DNA of 40,596 bases from JALGVA01 sp964617715 (GTDB lineage Bacteria; Armatimonadota; Zipacnadia; Zipacnadales; UBA5352), in NCBI GenBank assembly GCA_964617715.1, contig CAZTZN010000017.1, positions 1 to 40,596 of the forward strand, in the 5' to 3' direction. Positions 32,943 through 40,596 of the stretch are shown here, one piece after another. The translations under genes and the position numbers were made by a program. Positions within the stretch are counted from its first letter, which is position 1, and every line of letters starts with the position of its first letter. The notes below the pieces were generated by a model. That model was not told the DNA's origin, did no database searches, and saw only the letters and a program-made list of their open reading frames with translations.

Positions 32943-33012
32943 CCCCTCTCCGTTTCGGAGAGGGGACAACAGCACGGCGACCCGCCTCAGCCCCCTCCGG
33001 GACGGAGGGGGC
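32943..33012. repeat. Double-hairpin repeat, left copy
   Basis: Hairpin A is CCCCTCTCCG-TTT-CGGAGAGGGG (32943-32965). Hairpin B is GCCCCCTCCG-GGA-CGGAGGGGGC (32990-33012). The same pair, in the same order and orientation, occurs at 34246-34352 on the other side of the Gfo/Idh gene. Both copies continue with CCCGAG and end in GGGGGAGGCC. It is an intergenic dispersed repeat, probably transcribed beyond the oxidoreductase stop. Confidence 0.8.
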
Positions 33013-33048
33013 AGGCCCGAGCGCAGCTCGGGACGGGGGAGGCCAGAC

Positions 33049-34092
33049 CTACCCCCCGTGCGGGTTGGTCCACTGTGCGCCCGCAAACTCGATGTAGCGC
33101 TCCAGCAGGTCGTCCTCGGGCTCGAACGGGAACTCGATGGGCGTCTGGTCCACCGTGCTCGCGTAGCACGCCAGCAGCACCAGCCACTCATCCAGCGACG
33201 TCGCCAGGTTCGTCGGCGTCACCGCCGCGTCGTCCTCGATCCAGTCGAAGACCGCGTTGGTCAGGTTGATCTGCCCCACGTCATCGACGACGCGGTACTC
33301 GTGCTCGCCGCGCTCGACCCTGCCGCCGATGCCCTTCTCCCAACTGTGCATGGTCCAGTGCAGGAAGCCGATCTCGCCGTAGGCGGCAATGCGCTTGTGC
33401 ATATGCCGGGGCAGGTCCTCCCCCATCTCGGGCACGCCCGCGCCCGACTGCAGCACCCCGCGCTTCTCGTCCACGAAGGTGATCAGCGCCGACAGGCTCT
33501 CGGGACTCGGGTGGGTGCCGTTGATGTCGTCGAAGCCCGAGCAGGCCGCGTGCACCGCCCGCACCGGCGTGTAGTCCGCGAAGGCGAACATCAGGTCGAG
33601 CACATGCACTCCCTGGCCGTTGAGCGGCAGGCGCGCCGAGGCGTCGAGGCAGCGCACCGCGCCGATGTCACCGGCCGCCACGTGATCGAGCATCTCCAGG
33701 ATGCGCTCGTGATAGCGAAGCTGATGGTTGACCGTGAACTTCGTCGCCGACGACGCCTCCAGCTCGCGCAGCAGCTTGTAGTCGCGCGCGCCGATGGCGA
33801 TGGGCTTCTCGACGATGACCGCCGGCACCCCGTGATCCGACAGCCGCTTCATCAGTGAGTGGCGGATGGTGGGCGGCATCGACATGTGTACCAGGTCGGG
33901 CCGCTCCTGCTCGATCATCTCGTCCAGGTCCAGGTACCACTTGGGGATGCCGTACTTCTCCGAGAAAGCAACCGCTTTCTCCTCGATCAGATCGCAGCAG
34001 GCGACCGGCGTGCCCCGCGTGATGCGCTCGTAGACCGATGCATGGGAGTTGGCACGTCCTCCGCAGCCCAGAAACGCCACCTTATGAGTCAT
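33049..34092 (-). CDS. Gfo/Idh/MocA-family NAD(P)-dependent sugar oxidoreductase
   Basis: The 347-aa protein starts with a Rossmann motif, KVAFLGCGGRANSHASVY, where AFLGCGGRA stands for GxGxxA. The catalytic-site motif is VIVEKPIAIGARD (EKP), with NHQLRYHERI and GQGVHVLDLMFAFAD (GxHxxD-type) later in the C-terminal domain. These enzymes oxidise or reduce sugars or sugar derivatives, or act as glycosidases through redox steps. The ATG at 34092 has AGGAGG upstream. It follows the sulfatase gene in the same direction, but the gap is 344 nt and full of repeats, so it may have its own promoter. A role in processing a desulfated or unusual sugar is inferred. Confidence 0.9.
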   Translation of the reverse strand: MTHKVAFLGCGGRANSHASVYERITRGTPVACCDLIEEKAVAFSEKYGIPKWYLDLDEMIEQERPDLVHMSMPPTIRHSLMKRLSDHGVPAVIVEKPIAIGARDYKLLRELEASSATKFTVNHQLRYHERILEMLDHVAAGDIGAVRCLDASARLPLNGQGVHVLDLMFAFADYTPVRAVHAACSGFDDINGTHPSPESLSALITFVDEKRGVLQSGAGVPEMGEDLPRHMHKRIAAYGEIGFLHWTMHSWEKGIGGRVERGEHEYRVVDDVGQINLTNAVFDWIEDDAAVTPTNLATSLDEWLVLLACYASTVDQTPIEFPFEPEDDLLERYIEFAGAQWTNPHGG

Positions 34093-34436
34093 TCGTCATC
34101 CTCCTGATTGGTGCCGACAGTTGTGCCTTGCCGTACGGAGTGGCGCACTTCCCGCCGATACAGAGCATCGGGCGCGCCCGCCGTTCGAGTGCCAGGTTGC
34201 GAAACCGCCCGCAAGTTGAGAGGTGGGCCGGGCCTCACCCCCCGGCCCCCTCTCCGTCGCGGAGAGGGGGAGCCCACCACCATTCTCGGCTCAGCGAGAA
34301 GGGCGCGGCCAGCCCGATAGCCCCTCACCGCCCCCCTCCGGGACGGAGGGGGTGCCCGAGTGCGCAACGCCCGATGCGAAGCATCGGCCAGCGTAAGCGC
34401 GAGGGCGGGGGAGGCCCGAACAGAGCCGCCCGGTCG
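34093..34436. repeat. Double-hairpin repeat, right copy, filling a 344-nt gap
   Basis: Hairpin A is CCCCCTCTCCG-TCG-CGGAGAGGGGG (34246-34270). Hairpin B is CCCCCTCCG-GGA-CGGAGGGGG (34332-34352). A small extra stem CGATGC-GAA-GCATCG lies at 34372-34386. The order and orientation match the left copy. No gene or clear promoter was seen in the gap; the first 150 nt hold the ribosome site of the oxidoreductase gene and otherwise nothing I recognise. Confidence 0.75.
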
Positions 34437-35858
34437 TCAATCCCATCCGCCCGCGTCCAGCCACTGGTGGAAGGGCGGCAGAGCCGGATCGCACACTTCG
34501 TTGAAGCGCAGTCGCTCCAACGGCTGGTTGACCACGCCCTCAATGCGCCGCCGCTGCAGCGCCACCACGTCCGGGTGGGCGTCATGCACATTCGCGTCCT
34601 GATCGGGCAGCGCGAACAGCATCGGCTCGGGGTCGTCGCGCCCCACCGGGCACGAGTACAGCCACGCCTCGTCCATCACCGACGCCCAACCCGCGGCGTT
34701 GCCGGTCGCCGCGCCCGCCCATCCGTTCACTATGAAGGGCCGCAATACCTCCGCCTCGCCGGTCGCCAGCGGCCAGATGTCCATGCCCTCGCAGCGGTGC
34801 GGCACGTCCAGCATGGTCAGCAGCGTCGGCATCACGTCATGGCTCTGCACGTAGGCATCGACCACCAGACCCTCGGGGCCGTCGGGGTGGCGCATGTACC
34901 ACACGAAGCCGGTGTTGTAGGTGCGCATGTTGCCGCCACCCTTGCCGAAGCCGGTGTGGTCGAGCAGCTCGGTCCCGTGGTCCGAGAGCACCAGCACGAT
35001 GGTGTCGTCCCACAGTCCCAGCTCATCAAGCTTCTCGAAGATGCGCCCGACCTGCCTGTCAACGAAGGTGACCTCGCCCATGTAGAGCGCCTTGATGCGC
35101 TCGATCTCCTCAGCAGTGGGGTCTCCGCCCTCCCACGCCGCGCCCGGGAAAACCGGGTCAATGCCCTCGTAGCCCGGCGTGTACTCGTCGGCGTAGCGCT
35201 TCGGCGGGTCCCACGGCTCATGCGGATCGAACATCTCCACCCACAGCAGGAACGGATGGTTGCGGTGTGCCGCATCCAGCCATTCGCACGCACTGGTGGC
35301 CACGCGCGCGCATAGATAGTCGTCCTCGCTCTCGCGCCCGACCATGTTCGAGAGATACTGCACCAGCGTGGCATGGCGCTTCCAGGAGATGGGCTCGCGC
35401 ACGCGCCTGCGCATCTCCTCCTCGATCAGCTCCGGGCGGCAGGGCTTCCAGTTGTCGGACTCCTGGCCGCGGATGAAATCGAGCGTCGCGAAGCCGCGCG
35501 AGTAGTTCATGGTGGGCTTGAACATGTGATATACGTCCGCGACCAGGCCGGTGTACCACCCGCGCCTGGTGAGGATCTCCGCCAGAGTGTCCTGGTGGGG
35601 CGGGATCTCGTGCCAGCCGGGCTGGTGGTGCCAGTGGCCGCGGCGGTCGAAGTTGTAGCCCCACGGGAAGGTGCGCCGGCCGGTGAAGAACGCCCGGCGC
35701 ATCTGCAGCGTTGGCTGGCCCTCGCCGTAGGCGCCCTCGAAGGCGACCGAGCGCGCGTAGAAGTCATCGAGGTTGGGCGTGCGGCAGTGGCTGAGCTTCT
35801 TGCCGGGCCCGACGATGTCGTTGCGGAAGGTGTCCAGAACGATGGCGACGACGTTCAC
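34437..35858 (-). CDS. Sulfatase-family (alkaline phosphatase superfamily) protein lacking the formylglycine residue
   Basis: The 473-aa protein has the sulfatase fold: AIVLDTFRND at strand 1 (D9), RTPNLDDFYARSVAFEGAY, FDPHEPWDPP, and the metal motif LVLSDHGTELLDHTGFGKGG. The maturation site normally reads (C/S)-x-P-x-R, with Cys or Ser becoming formylglycine. Here the segment is EGQPTLQMRRAFFTGR, with Gly (G47) two before the Pro, so no Cys or Ser is available. T50 could serve as nucleophile, as Thr does in related phosphodiesterases, or the protein may be inactive. The GTG start has GGGGAGATCACC upstream. No signal peptide is seen, so it is probably cytoplasmic. Confidence 0.8.
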   Translation of the reverse strand: MNVVAIVLDTFRNDIVGPGKKLSHCRTPNLDDFYARSVAFEGAYGEGQPTLQMRRAFFTGRRTFPWGYNFDRRGHWHHQPGWHEIPPHQDTLAEILTRRGWYTGLVADVYHMFKPTMNYSRGFATLDFIRGQESDNWKPCRPELIEEEMRRRVREPISWKRHATLVQYLSNMVGRESEDDYLCARVATSACEWLDAAHRNHPFLLWVEMFDPHEPWDPPKRYADEYTPGYEGIDPVFPGAAWEGGDPTAEEIERIKALYMGEVTFVDRQVGRIFEKLDELGLWDDTIVLVLSDHGTELLDHTGFGKGGGNMRTYNTGFVWYMRHPDGPEGLVVDAYVQSHDVMPTLLTMLDVPHRCEGMDIWPLATGEAEVLRPFIVNGWAGAATGNAAGWASVMDEAWLYSCPVGRDDPEPMLFALPDQDANVHDAHPDVVALQRRRIEGVVNQPLERLRFNEVCDPALPPFHQWLDAGGWD

Positions 35859-36039
35859 GGTGATCTCCCCTCGCGGGCGCGGGTATGCTCTACGGCGGAG
35901 GGGTTCCGCGCGCGGGCCGCAGGGTCCTTCGTGCCCGCCAGGTGGCCTGCCCTGCGGCGGCCCCCTGAGCGCTCACCCGGCGCTCGGACCTGGCCGCTCC
36001 GCTCGCCGCCGCCCGCCCTCAGATTCCTGCCGCAGATGG

Positions 36040-36069
36040 GTTGACAGTATTGCACTCAGGTGATATACT
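36040..36069 (+). promoter_or_regulatory. dnaK promoter with HAIR-like (HspR) operator
   Basis: TTGACA (36041-36046) and TATACT (36064-36069) are 17 bp apart, close to the sigma70 consensus. Overlapping the -35 box, GTTGACA-N7-ACTCAGG (36040-36060) matches 10 of 14 positions of the HAIR consensus CTTGAGT-N7-ACTCAAG, with the exact N7 spacing. HspR bound here would block polymerase. An hspR-like gene closes this operon. The operator call is inference from the consensus. Confidence 0.7.
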
Positions 36070-36090
36070 AACGTACGACGCAAGTGGCAT

Positions 36091-36207
36091 GGCCCCGAAC
36101 TGAGGCGTGTCGGGGCCGACACAGCCAAACCGACCCCGGCGGCCCGGACCGGCGCCGGGGATACATCTGAGACGACGGGCCGCGCCGTATCGGGCCGACA
36201 CCGGCCC
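36091..36207 (+). promoter_or_regulatory. Structured 5' leader of dnaK (three hairpins)
   Basis: With a transcript start near 36076, the leader is about 170 nt. It has GGCCCCGA/TCGGGGCC (36091-36117, 8 bp, 11-nt loop), CCCCGGCG/CGCCGGGG (36134-36160, 8 bp, 11-nt loop), and GGGCCG/CGGCCC (36192-36207, 6 bp, 4-nt loop). It matches no riboswitch class I know. Confidence 0.5.
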
Positions 36208-36247
36208 CGCGACGCGCGGTGATATCACCAGAAGGGTGTGACATACA

Positions 36248-38134
<1,887 letters not shown>

Positions 38135-38153
38135 TCCTCTCGGCTCTGAGATA

Positions 38154-38188
38154 CCCGGGCGGGCGACGATGCGCGCCACCCGCCCGGG
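38154..38188 (+). promoter_or_regulatory. Strong intercistronic hairpin between dnaK and hsp20
   Basis: CCCGGGCGGG (38154-38163) pairs perfectly with CCCGCCCGGG (38179-38188), a 10-bp GC stem with a 15-nt loop, 20 nt after the dnaK stop. No T-tract follows, and the downstream genes run in the same direction. It is more likely an attenuator or mRNA-stabilising element that keeps dnaK transcript levels high than a full terminator. Confidence 0.6.
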
Positions 38189-38222
38189 ACATGCACACCC
38201 GACTACCTGACGGAGGCACTTC

Positions 38223-38666
38223 ATGCGCCCGACCTGGGTTGACCCGACACAGCAGTTTCTGGAGCTGAGGGACCGGCTCTACCGGCTGCTCGACGAGAGC
38301 TTCGTGCCCGAGCGGGCCGAGCGCGCGCCGGACTTCAGCCCGCCCGTGGACATCCTCGCCACGGACGGCCGCGTGGTGATCCTGGTGGAGGCGCCCGGCA
38401 TGAGCCGGGAGCAGATCGAAGTCAGCGTGGACCACAACGTGGTGACCATCCGCGGCGAGCGCGCCGATGAGGACGGCGGTCACTACTACCTGCGCGAGCG
38501 CCCGGTGGGCGGCTTCAGGCGTTCGTTCTCGCTGGCCTACCACCTTGACCCCGACACGGTCGAGGCGAAGCTCGAGGACGGGCTGCTCGAGGTGAGCGTG
38601 CGGCGGCGCGCGGGCACGCGTGAGATCGAGATCGGCGAGGAGCAGAGCGGTGCGCAGACCGATTGA
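38223..38666 (+). CDS. Small heat-shock protein, Hsp20/alpha-crystallin family (first copy)
   Basis: The 147-aa protein has a short N-terminal arm and the alpha-crystallin domain (about 38-135): PPVDILATDGRVVILVEAPG, MSREQIEVSVDHNVVTIRGE, RPVGGFRRSFSLAYHLDPD, and AKLEDGLLEVSVRRRAG. It holds denaturing proteins for refolding by DnaK/DnaJ. The ATG at 38223 has GGAGG 6 nt upstream. It lies between dnaK and dnaJ in the position where grpE is often found. The end overlaps the start of the second copy. Confidence 0.94.
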   Translation: MRPTWVDPTQQFLELRDRLYRLLDESFVPERAERAPDFSPPVDILATDGRVVILVEAPGMSREQIEVSVDHNVVTIRGERADEDGGHYYLRERPVGGFRRSFSLAYHLDPDTVEAKLEDGLLEVSVRRRAGTREIEIGEEQSGAQTD

Positions 38667-39078
38667 CCATCCACTCGATGAGATGCAGACGCTGATGCGC
38701 CGGATGCGCGAGGTGATGCAGCTTCACCGGCGCCGGCCGGTGCAGCCGGCGAGCGCGTGGCGGCCACCGATGGACCTGCAGGTCACCGACGATGCCTACA
38801 TCGTGCGGTTCGACCTGCCGGGGGTGCGCCGTGAGGACCTGGAGGCGGTCGCCGAAGATGGCGTGCTGCACGTGCGCGGCGAGACGCGCATCCCCCAGGA
38901 GATGGCGCAGGCACGGCGGCTGCGCCGCGAGCGGGCGTTGGGACGGTTCGCGCGTTCCGTGCGCCTGCCCTCGGACGCACTCATGACTGAGATCAGCGCC
39001 ACACTCGCCGACGGGGTGTTGACGGTCCGCGTGAGCCGGCGGGCGGGCCGGCGCATCGAGATAGAGATCGGACAGTGA
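38650..39078 (+). CDS. Small heat-shock protein, Hsp20/alpha-crystallin family (second copy)
   Basis: The start is taken as GTG 38650, with GAGGAG just upstream and a 17-nt overlap with the first copy. ATG 38682 is an alternative. The 142-aa product has the same domain (PPMDLQVTDDAYIVRFDLPG, VRREDLEAVAEDGVLHVRGE, GRFARSVRLPSD, ATLADGVLTVRVSRRAG). It is clearly diverged from its neighbour, notably with an Arg-rich N-terminus and a helical stretch (QEMAQARRLRRERALG), so they are probably not a recent duplication. They could form mixed oligomers. It is followed by dnaJ after 6 nt. Confidence 0.92.
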   Translation: MRRPIDHPLDEMQTLMRRMREVMQLHRRRPVQPASAWRPPMDLQVTDDAYIVRFDLPGVRREDLEAVAEDGVLHVRGETRIPQEMAQARRLRRERALGRFARSVRLPSDALMTEISATLADGVLTVRVSRRAGRRIEIEIGQ

Positions 39079-39084
39079 GCCACA

Positions 39085-40218
39085 GTGCGTGTTGATTCGA
39101 AACCTGACTTCTACGAGATCCTTGGGGTGGACCGGGACGCCTCTCAGGAGGAGATCAAGCGGGCGTACCGGCGGCTTGCGCGCAAGCATCACCCGGATGT
39201 GAACCCGGGCGATGAGCAGGCCGAGCAGCGCTTCAAGGAGATCAGCCAGGCCTACCAGACGCTCAAGGACCCCGAAAAGCGGGCGAAGTACGACCAGTTC
39301 GGCGAAGCCTGGGAGCAGGCGCGACAGGCCGGGCAGTGGCAGGGTGGTGACTTCACCCAGTTCGTCTTCACCAACTTCGGCGCCGGGTCATTCCGCGACA
39401 TCTTCGGCGACCTGTTCGGCGACATGGGGCCCGGCGGGGTGCAGTTCACCACCGGGCGCAGTCGGGTGCGGCCCGAGCCCGGGCCGGTGCGCGGCCATGA
39501 CGTGGAATACGAGCTGCCTGTCAGCTTCGACGAGGCGGTGCACGGGGTAGAGAAGGAGATCTCGCTGACGCTGGCCGACCGCTGCCCCGAATGTGAGGGG
39601 ATGGGCGGAGAGACGCAGACCTGCCCCGCGTGCGGCGGCACCGGCCAGGCGCACAGCGGCGGCGGCTTCTTCAACCTCGGCGCCTCCTGCCCGCAATGCC
39701 AGGGCACCGGCCAGGTCGTAACCAGCCGCTGCAGCGTCTGCCACGGCACGGGCGAGACGACGCGGCGCCGGCGCATCAGGGTCAAGATCCCCGCGGGCGT
39801 GGAGACCGGGAGCAAGGTGCGCGTGGCGGGCGAGGGCGGGCGCGGCGTGGCGGGCGGGCCACCGGGCGATCTGATCCTGACCATGCAGGTGCAGCCGCAC
39901 CGCTTCTTCCGGCGCAGGGGCGACGATATCCACGTTGACCTGCCGGTCACCTTCGTTGAGGCGGCGTTGGGCGACAGGGTCAGCGTGCCCACCATCGACG
40001 GCAACGTGACCATGACCATCCCGCCGGGGACGCAGACGGGTGACCAGCTCCGCCTGAAGGGCAAGGGCGTGCGTCACCTGGGCCAGGGCGGACGCGGCGA
40101 CCAGTACGTGCACATTCAGGTCACGGTACCCAGGAGGCTGACCGGCAAGCAGCGGCAGTTGCTGGAGCAGTTCGACAAGACCTGGGATGAGAACCCACGC
40201 AAGTCCATGAGAGCATAG
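39085..40218 (+). CDS. dnaJ: Chaperone DnaJ (type I Hsp40)
   Basis: The 377-aa co-chaperone has a full type-I layout. The J domain begins FYEILGVDRDASQEEIKRAY and carries HPD in KHHPDVNPGD. A G/F region (GAGSFRDIFGDLFGDMGPGG) follows. Four zinc-binding CxxCxG repeats come next: CPECEGMG, CPACGGTG, CPQCQGTG, CSVCHGTG. The C-terminal substrate-binding domains include RIRVKIPAGVETGSKVRVAG and GDQLRLKGKGVRHLG. The start is GTG 39085, 6 nt after the second hsp20 gene. It stimulates DnaK ATPase and delivers substrates. It is followed by the hspR-like gene. Confidence 0.97.
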   Translation: MRVDSKPDFYEILGVDRDASQEEIKRAYRRLARKHHPDVNPGDEQAEQRFKEISQAYQTLKDPEKRAKYDQFGEAWEQARQAGQWQGGDFTQFVFTNFGAGSFRDIFGDLFGDMGPGGVQFTTGRSRVRPEPGPVRGHDVEYELPVSFDEAVHGVEKEISLTLADRCPECEGMGGETQTCPACGGTGQAHSGGGFFNLGASCPQCQGTGQVVTSRCSVCHGTGETTRRRRIRVKIPAGVETGSKVRVAGEGGRGVAGGPPGDLILTMQVQPHRFFRRRGDDIHVDLPVTFVEAALGDRVSVPTIDGNVTMTIPPGTQTGDQLRLKGKGVRHLGQGGRGDQYVHIQVTVPRRLTGKQRQLLEQFDKTWDENPRKSMRA

Positions 40219-40258
40219 CGCGGACCCGGTGCGGGGCCGGTCCTGGGCGGTGAGAGTC

Positions 40259-40596
40259 GTGAGACACGGCCGAGACGAGCCGCGTTACCAGATTGGTGTG
40301 GCGGCGCGTATGCTCGACTGCCACCCGCAAACGCTGCGCATGTACGAACGCGAGGGGCTGATCGAGCCCTCGCGGTCCGAAAGCGGCGTACGCATGTACT
40401 GCGACGCCGACATCGAGCTGCTGCGCCGCATTCAGCGCTTCACCCAGGAACTCGGCGTAAACCTGGCGGGGGTGGCGATTATCCTGCGGCTGCTGGAGCA
40501 GATCGAGGAACTGCAAAATGAGATCGACCGCATGCGCGCGTACATCTCGCAGGGCCCCAAGGCGCTGGGGCCGGCGCGCACCCGCCCGCACGGACG
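40259..40596 (+). CDS. hspR: HspR-like MerR-family repressor, 3' end cut by the window
   Basis: The reading frame runs off the window after 112 codons without a stop. After an arm (RHGRDEP) comes RYQIGVAARMLDCHPQTLRM, then YEREGLIEPSRSESGVRMY, a MerR winged-helix DNA-binding domain of the HspR type. DIELLRRIQRFTQELGVNL, AGVAIILRLLEQIEELQNEI and a coiled-coil tail follow. HspR represses the dnaK operon at HAIR sites with DnaK as co-repressor, as known from Streptomyces and others. The last-gene position in the dnaK operon is typical. The start may be GTG 40259 or GTG 40250. Confidence 0.85.
   Translation, partial: MRHGRDEPRYQIGVAARMLDCHPQTLRMYEREGLIEPSRSESGVRMYCDADIELLRRIQRFTQELGVNLAGVAIILRLLEQIEELQNEIDRMRAYISQGPKALGPARTRPHG

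Larger units (their letters stand above)
35859..36247. other. 389-nt divergent gap containing the dnaK promoter and leader
   Basis: The gap separates the sulfatase start (minus strand) from the dnaK start (plus strand). About 36040-36247 is occupied by the dnaK promoter and leader, listed separately. The left part (35875-36035) is GC-rich; I see no gene there and no clear promoter for the sulfatase gene. Confidence 0.6.

Noticed and set aside
36050..36069. Degenerate CIRCE in the dnaK promoter (TTGCACTC half-site)
   Set aside because: Only one half resembles TTAGCACTC, and the second half at N9 does not match. The HAIR-like reading explains the same bases better.

Overview
The window is GC-rich (I estimate well above 60%) and bacterial. 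It most resembles a member of the Armatimonadota or a neighbouring planctomycete-like lineage. The main pointers are a prepilin-like protein with a 'FPVFARAREKA' N-terminus and an H-x9-DG C-terminus, large secreted glycoside-hydrolase-like proteins, a Gfo/Idh dehydrogenase and sulfatase neighbourhood, and GC-rich intergenic hairpin repeats. This placement is inference from protein style; there is no rRNA or other marker here. I found no tRNA, rRNA, CRISPR array or insertion sequence.

Layout. 1-5 kb: a pseudopilin, a polysaccharide-deacetylase-like protein, and a two-gene secreted/membrane pair on the minus strand. 5.1-7.9 kb: a promoter followed by queD, queC (7-deazaguanine/queuosine precursor synthesis) and a tandem amidohydrolase whose first half has lost its metal ligands. 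7.9-13.7 kb: a phosphate module made of a PhoB-like regulator, a decayed second response regulator, and pstS-pstC-pstA-pstB-phoU. No sensor kinase is present. 13.7-16.1 kb: an FmdE-like protein, a C4 zinc-ribbon coiled-coil protein and a Nif3-like protein on the minus strand, then an FmdB-type zinc ribbon on the plus strand. A perfect CIRCE operator lies between the divergent Nif3-like and FmdB genes.

16.1-19.9 kb: a zinc alcohol dehydrogenase, then an ECF sigma / anti-sigma operon. Its third gene overlaps the anti-sigma gene and encodes an exported protein built of about ten degenerate 'RYP' repeats of roughly 15-19 residues. 19.9-23 kb: a minus-strand run of PHP phosphoesterase, exported STN-like protein, STAS protein and SGNH hydrolase. 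23.4-26.5 kb: an MrfA/YprA-like helicase and TatC. 26.7-35.9 kb: a likely glycan-related region with a large secreted hydrolase, a GH43-like beta-propeller protein, a polytopic membrane protein, a Gfo/Idh oxidoreductase and a sulfatase-family protein that lacks the usual formylglycine residue. This region is rich in palindromic intergenic repeats.

36-40.6 kb: a heat-shock operon, dnaK - hsp20 - hsp20 - dnaJ - hspR, with hspR cut by the window end. grpE is absent from its usual place. The dnaK promoter has a HAIR-like (HspR) operator overlapping its -35 box and a strongly structured leader. The window therefore shows two heat-shock regulatory signals: HspR/HAIR at dnaK, and HrcA/CIRCE at the nif3-like/fmdB-like locus about 20 kb away.
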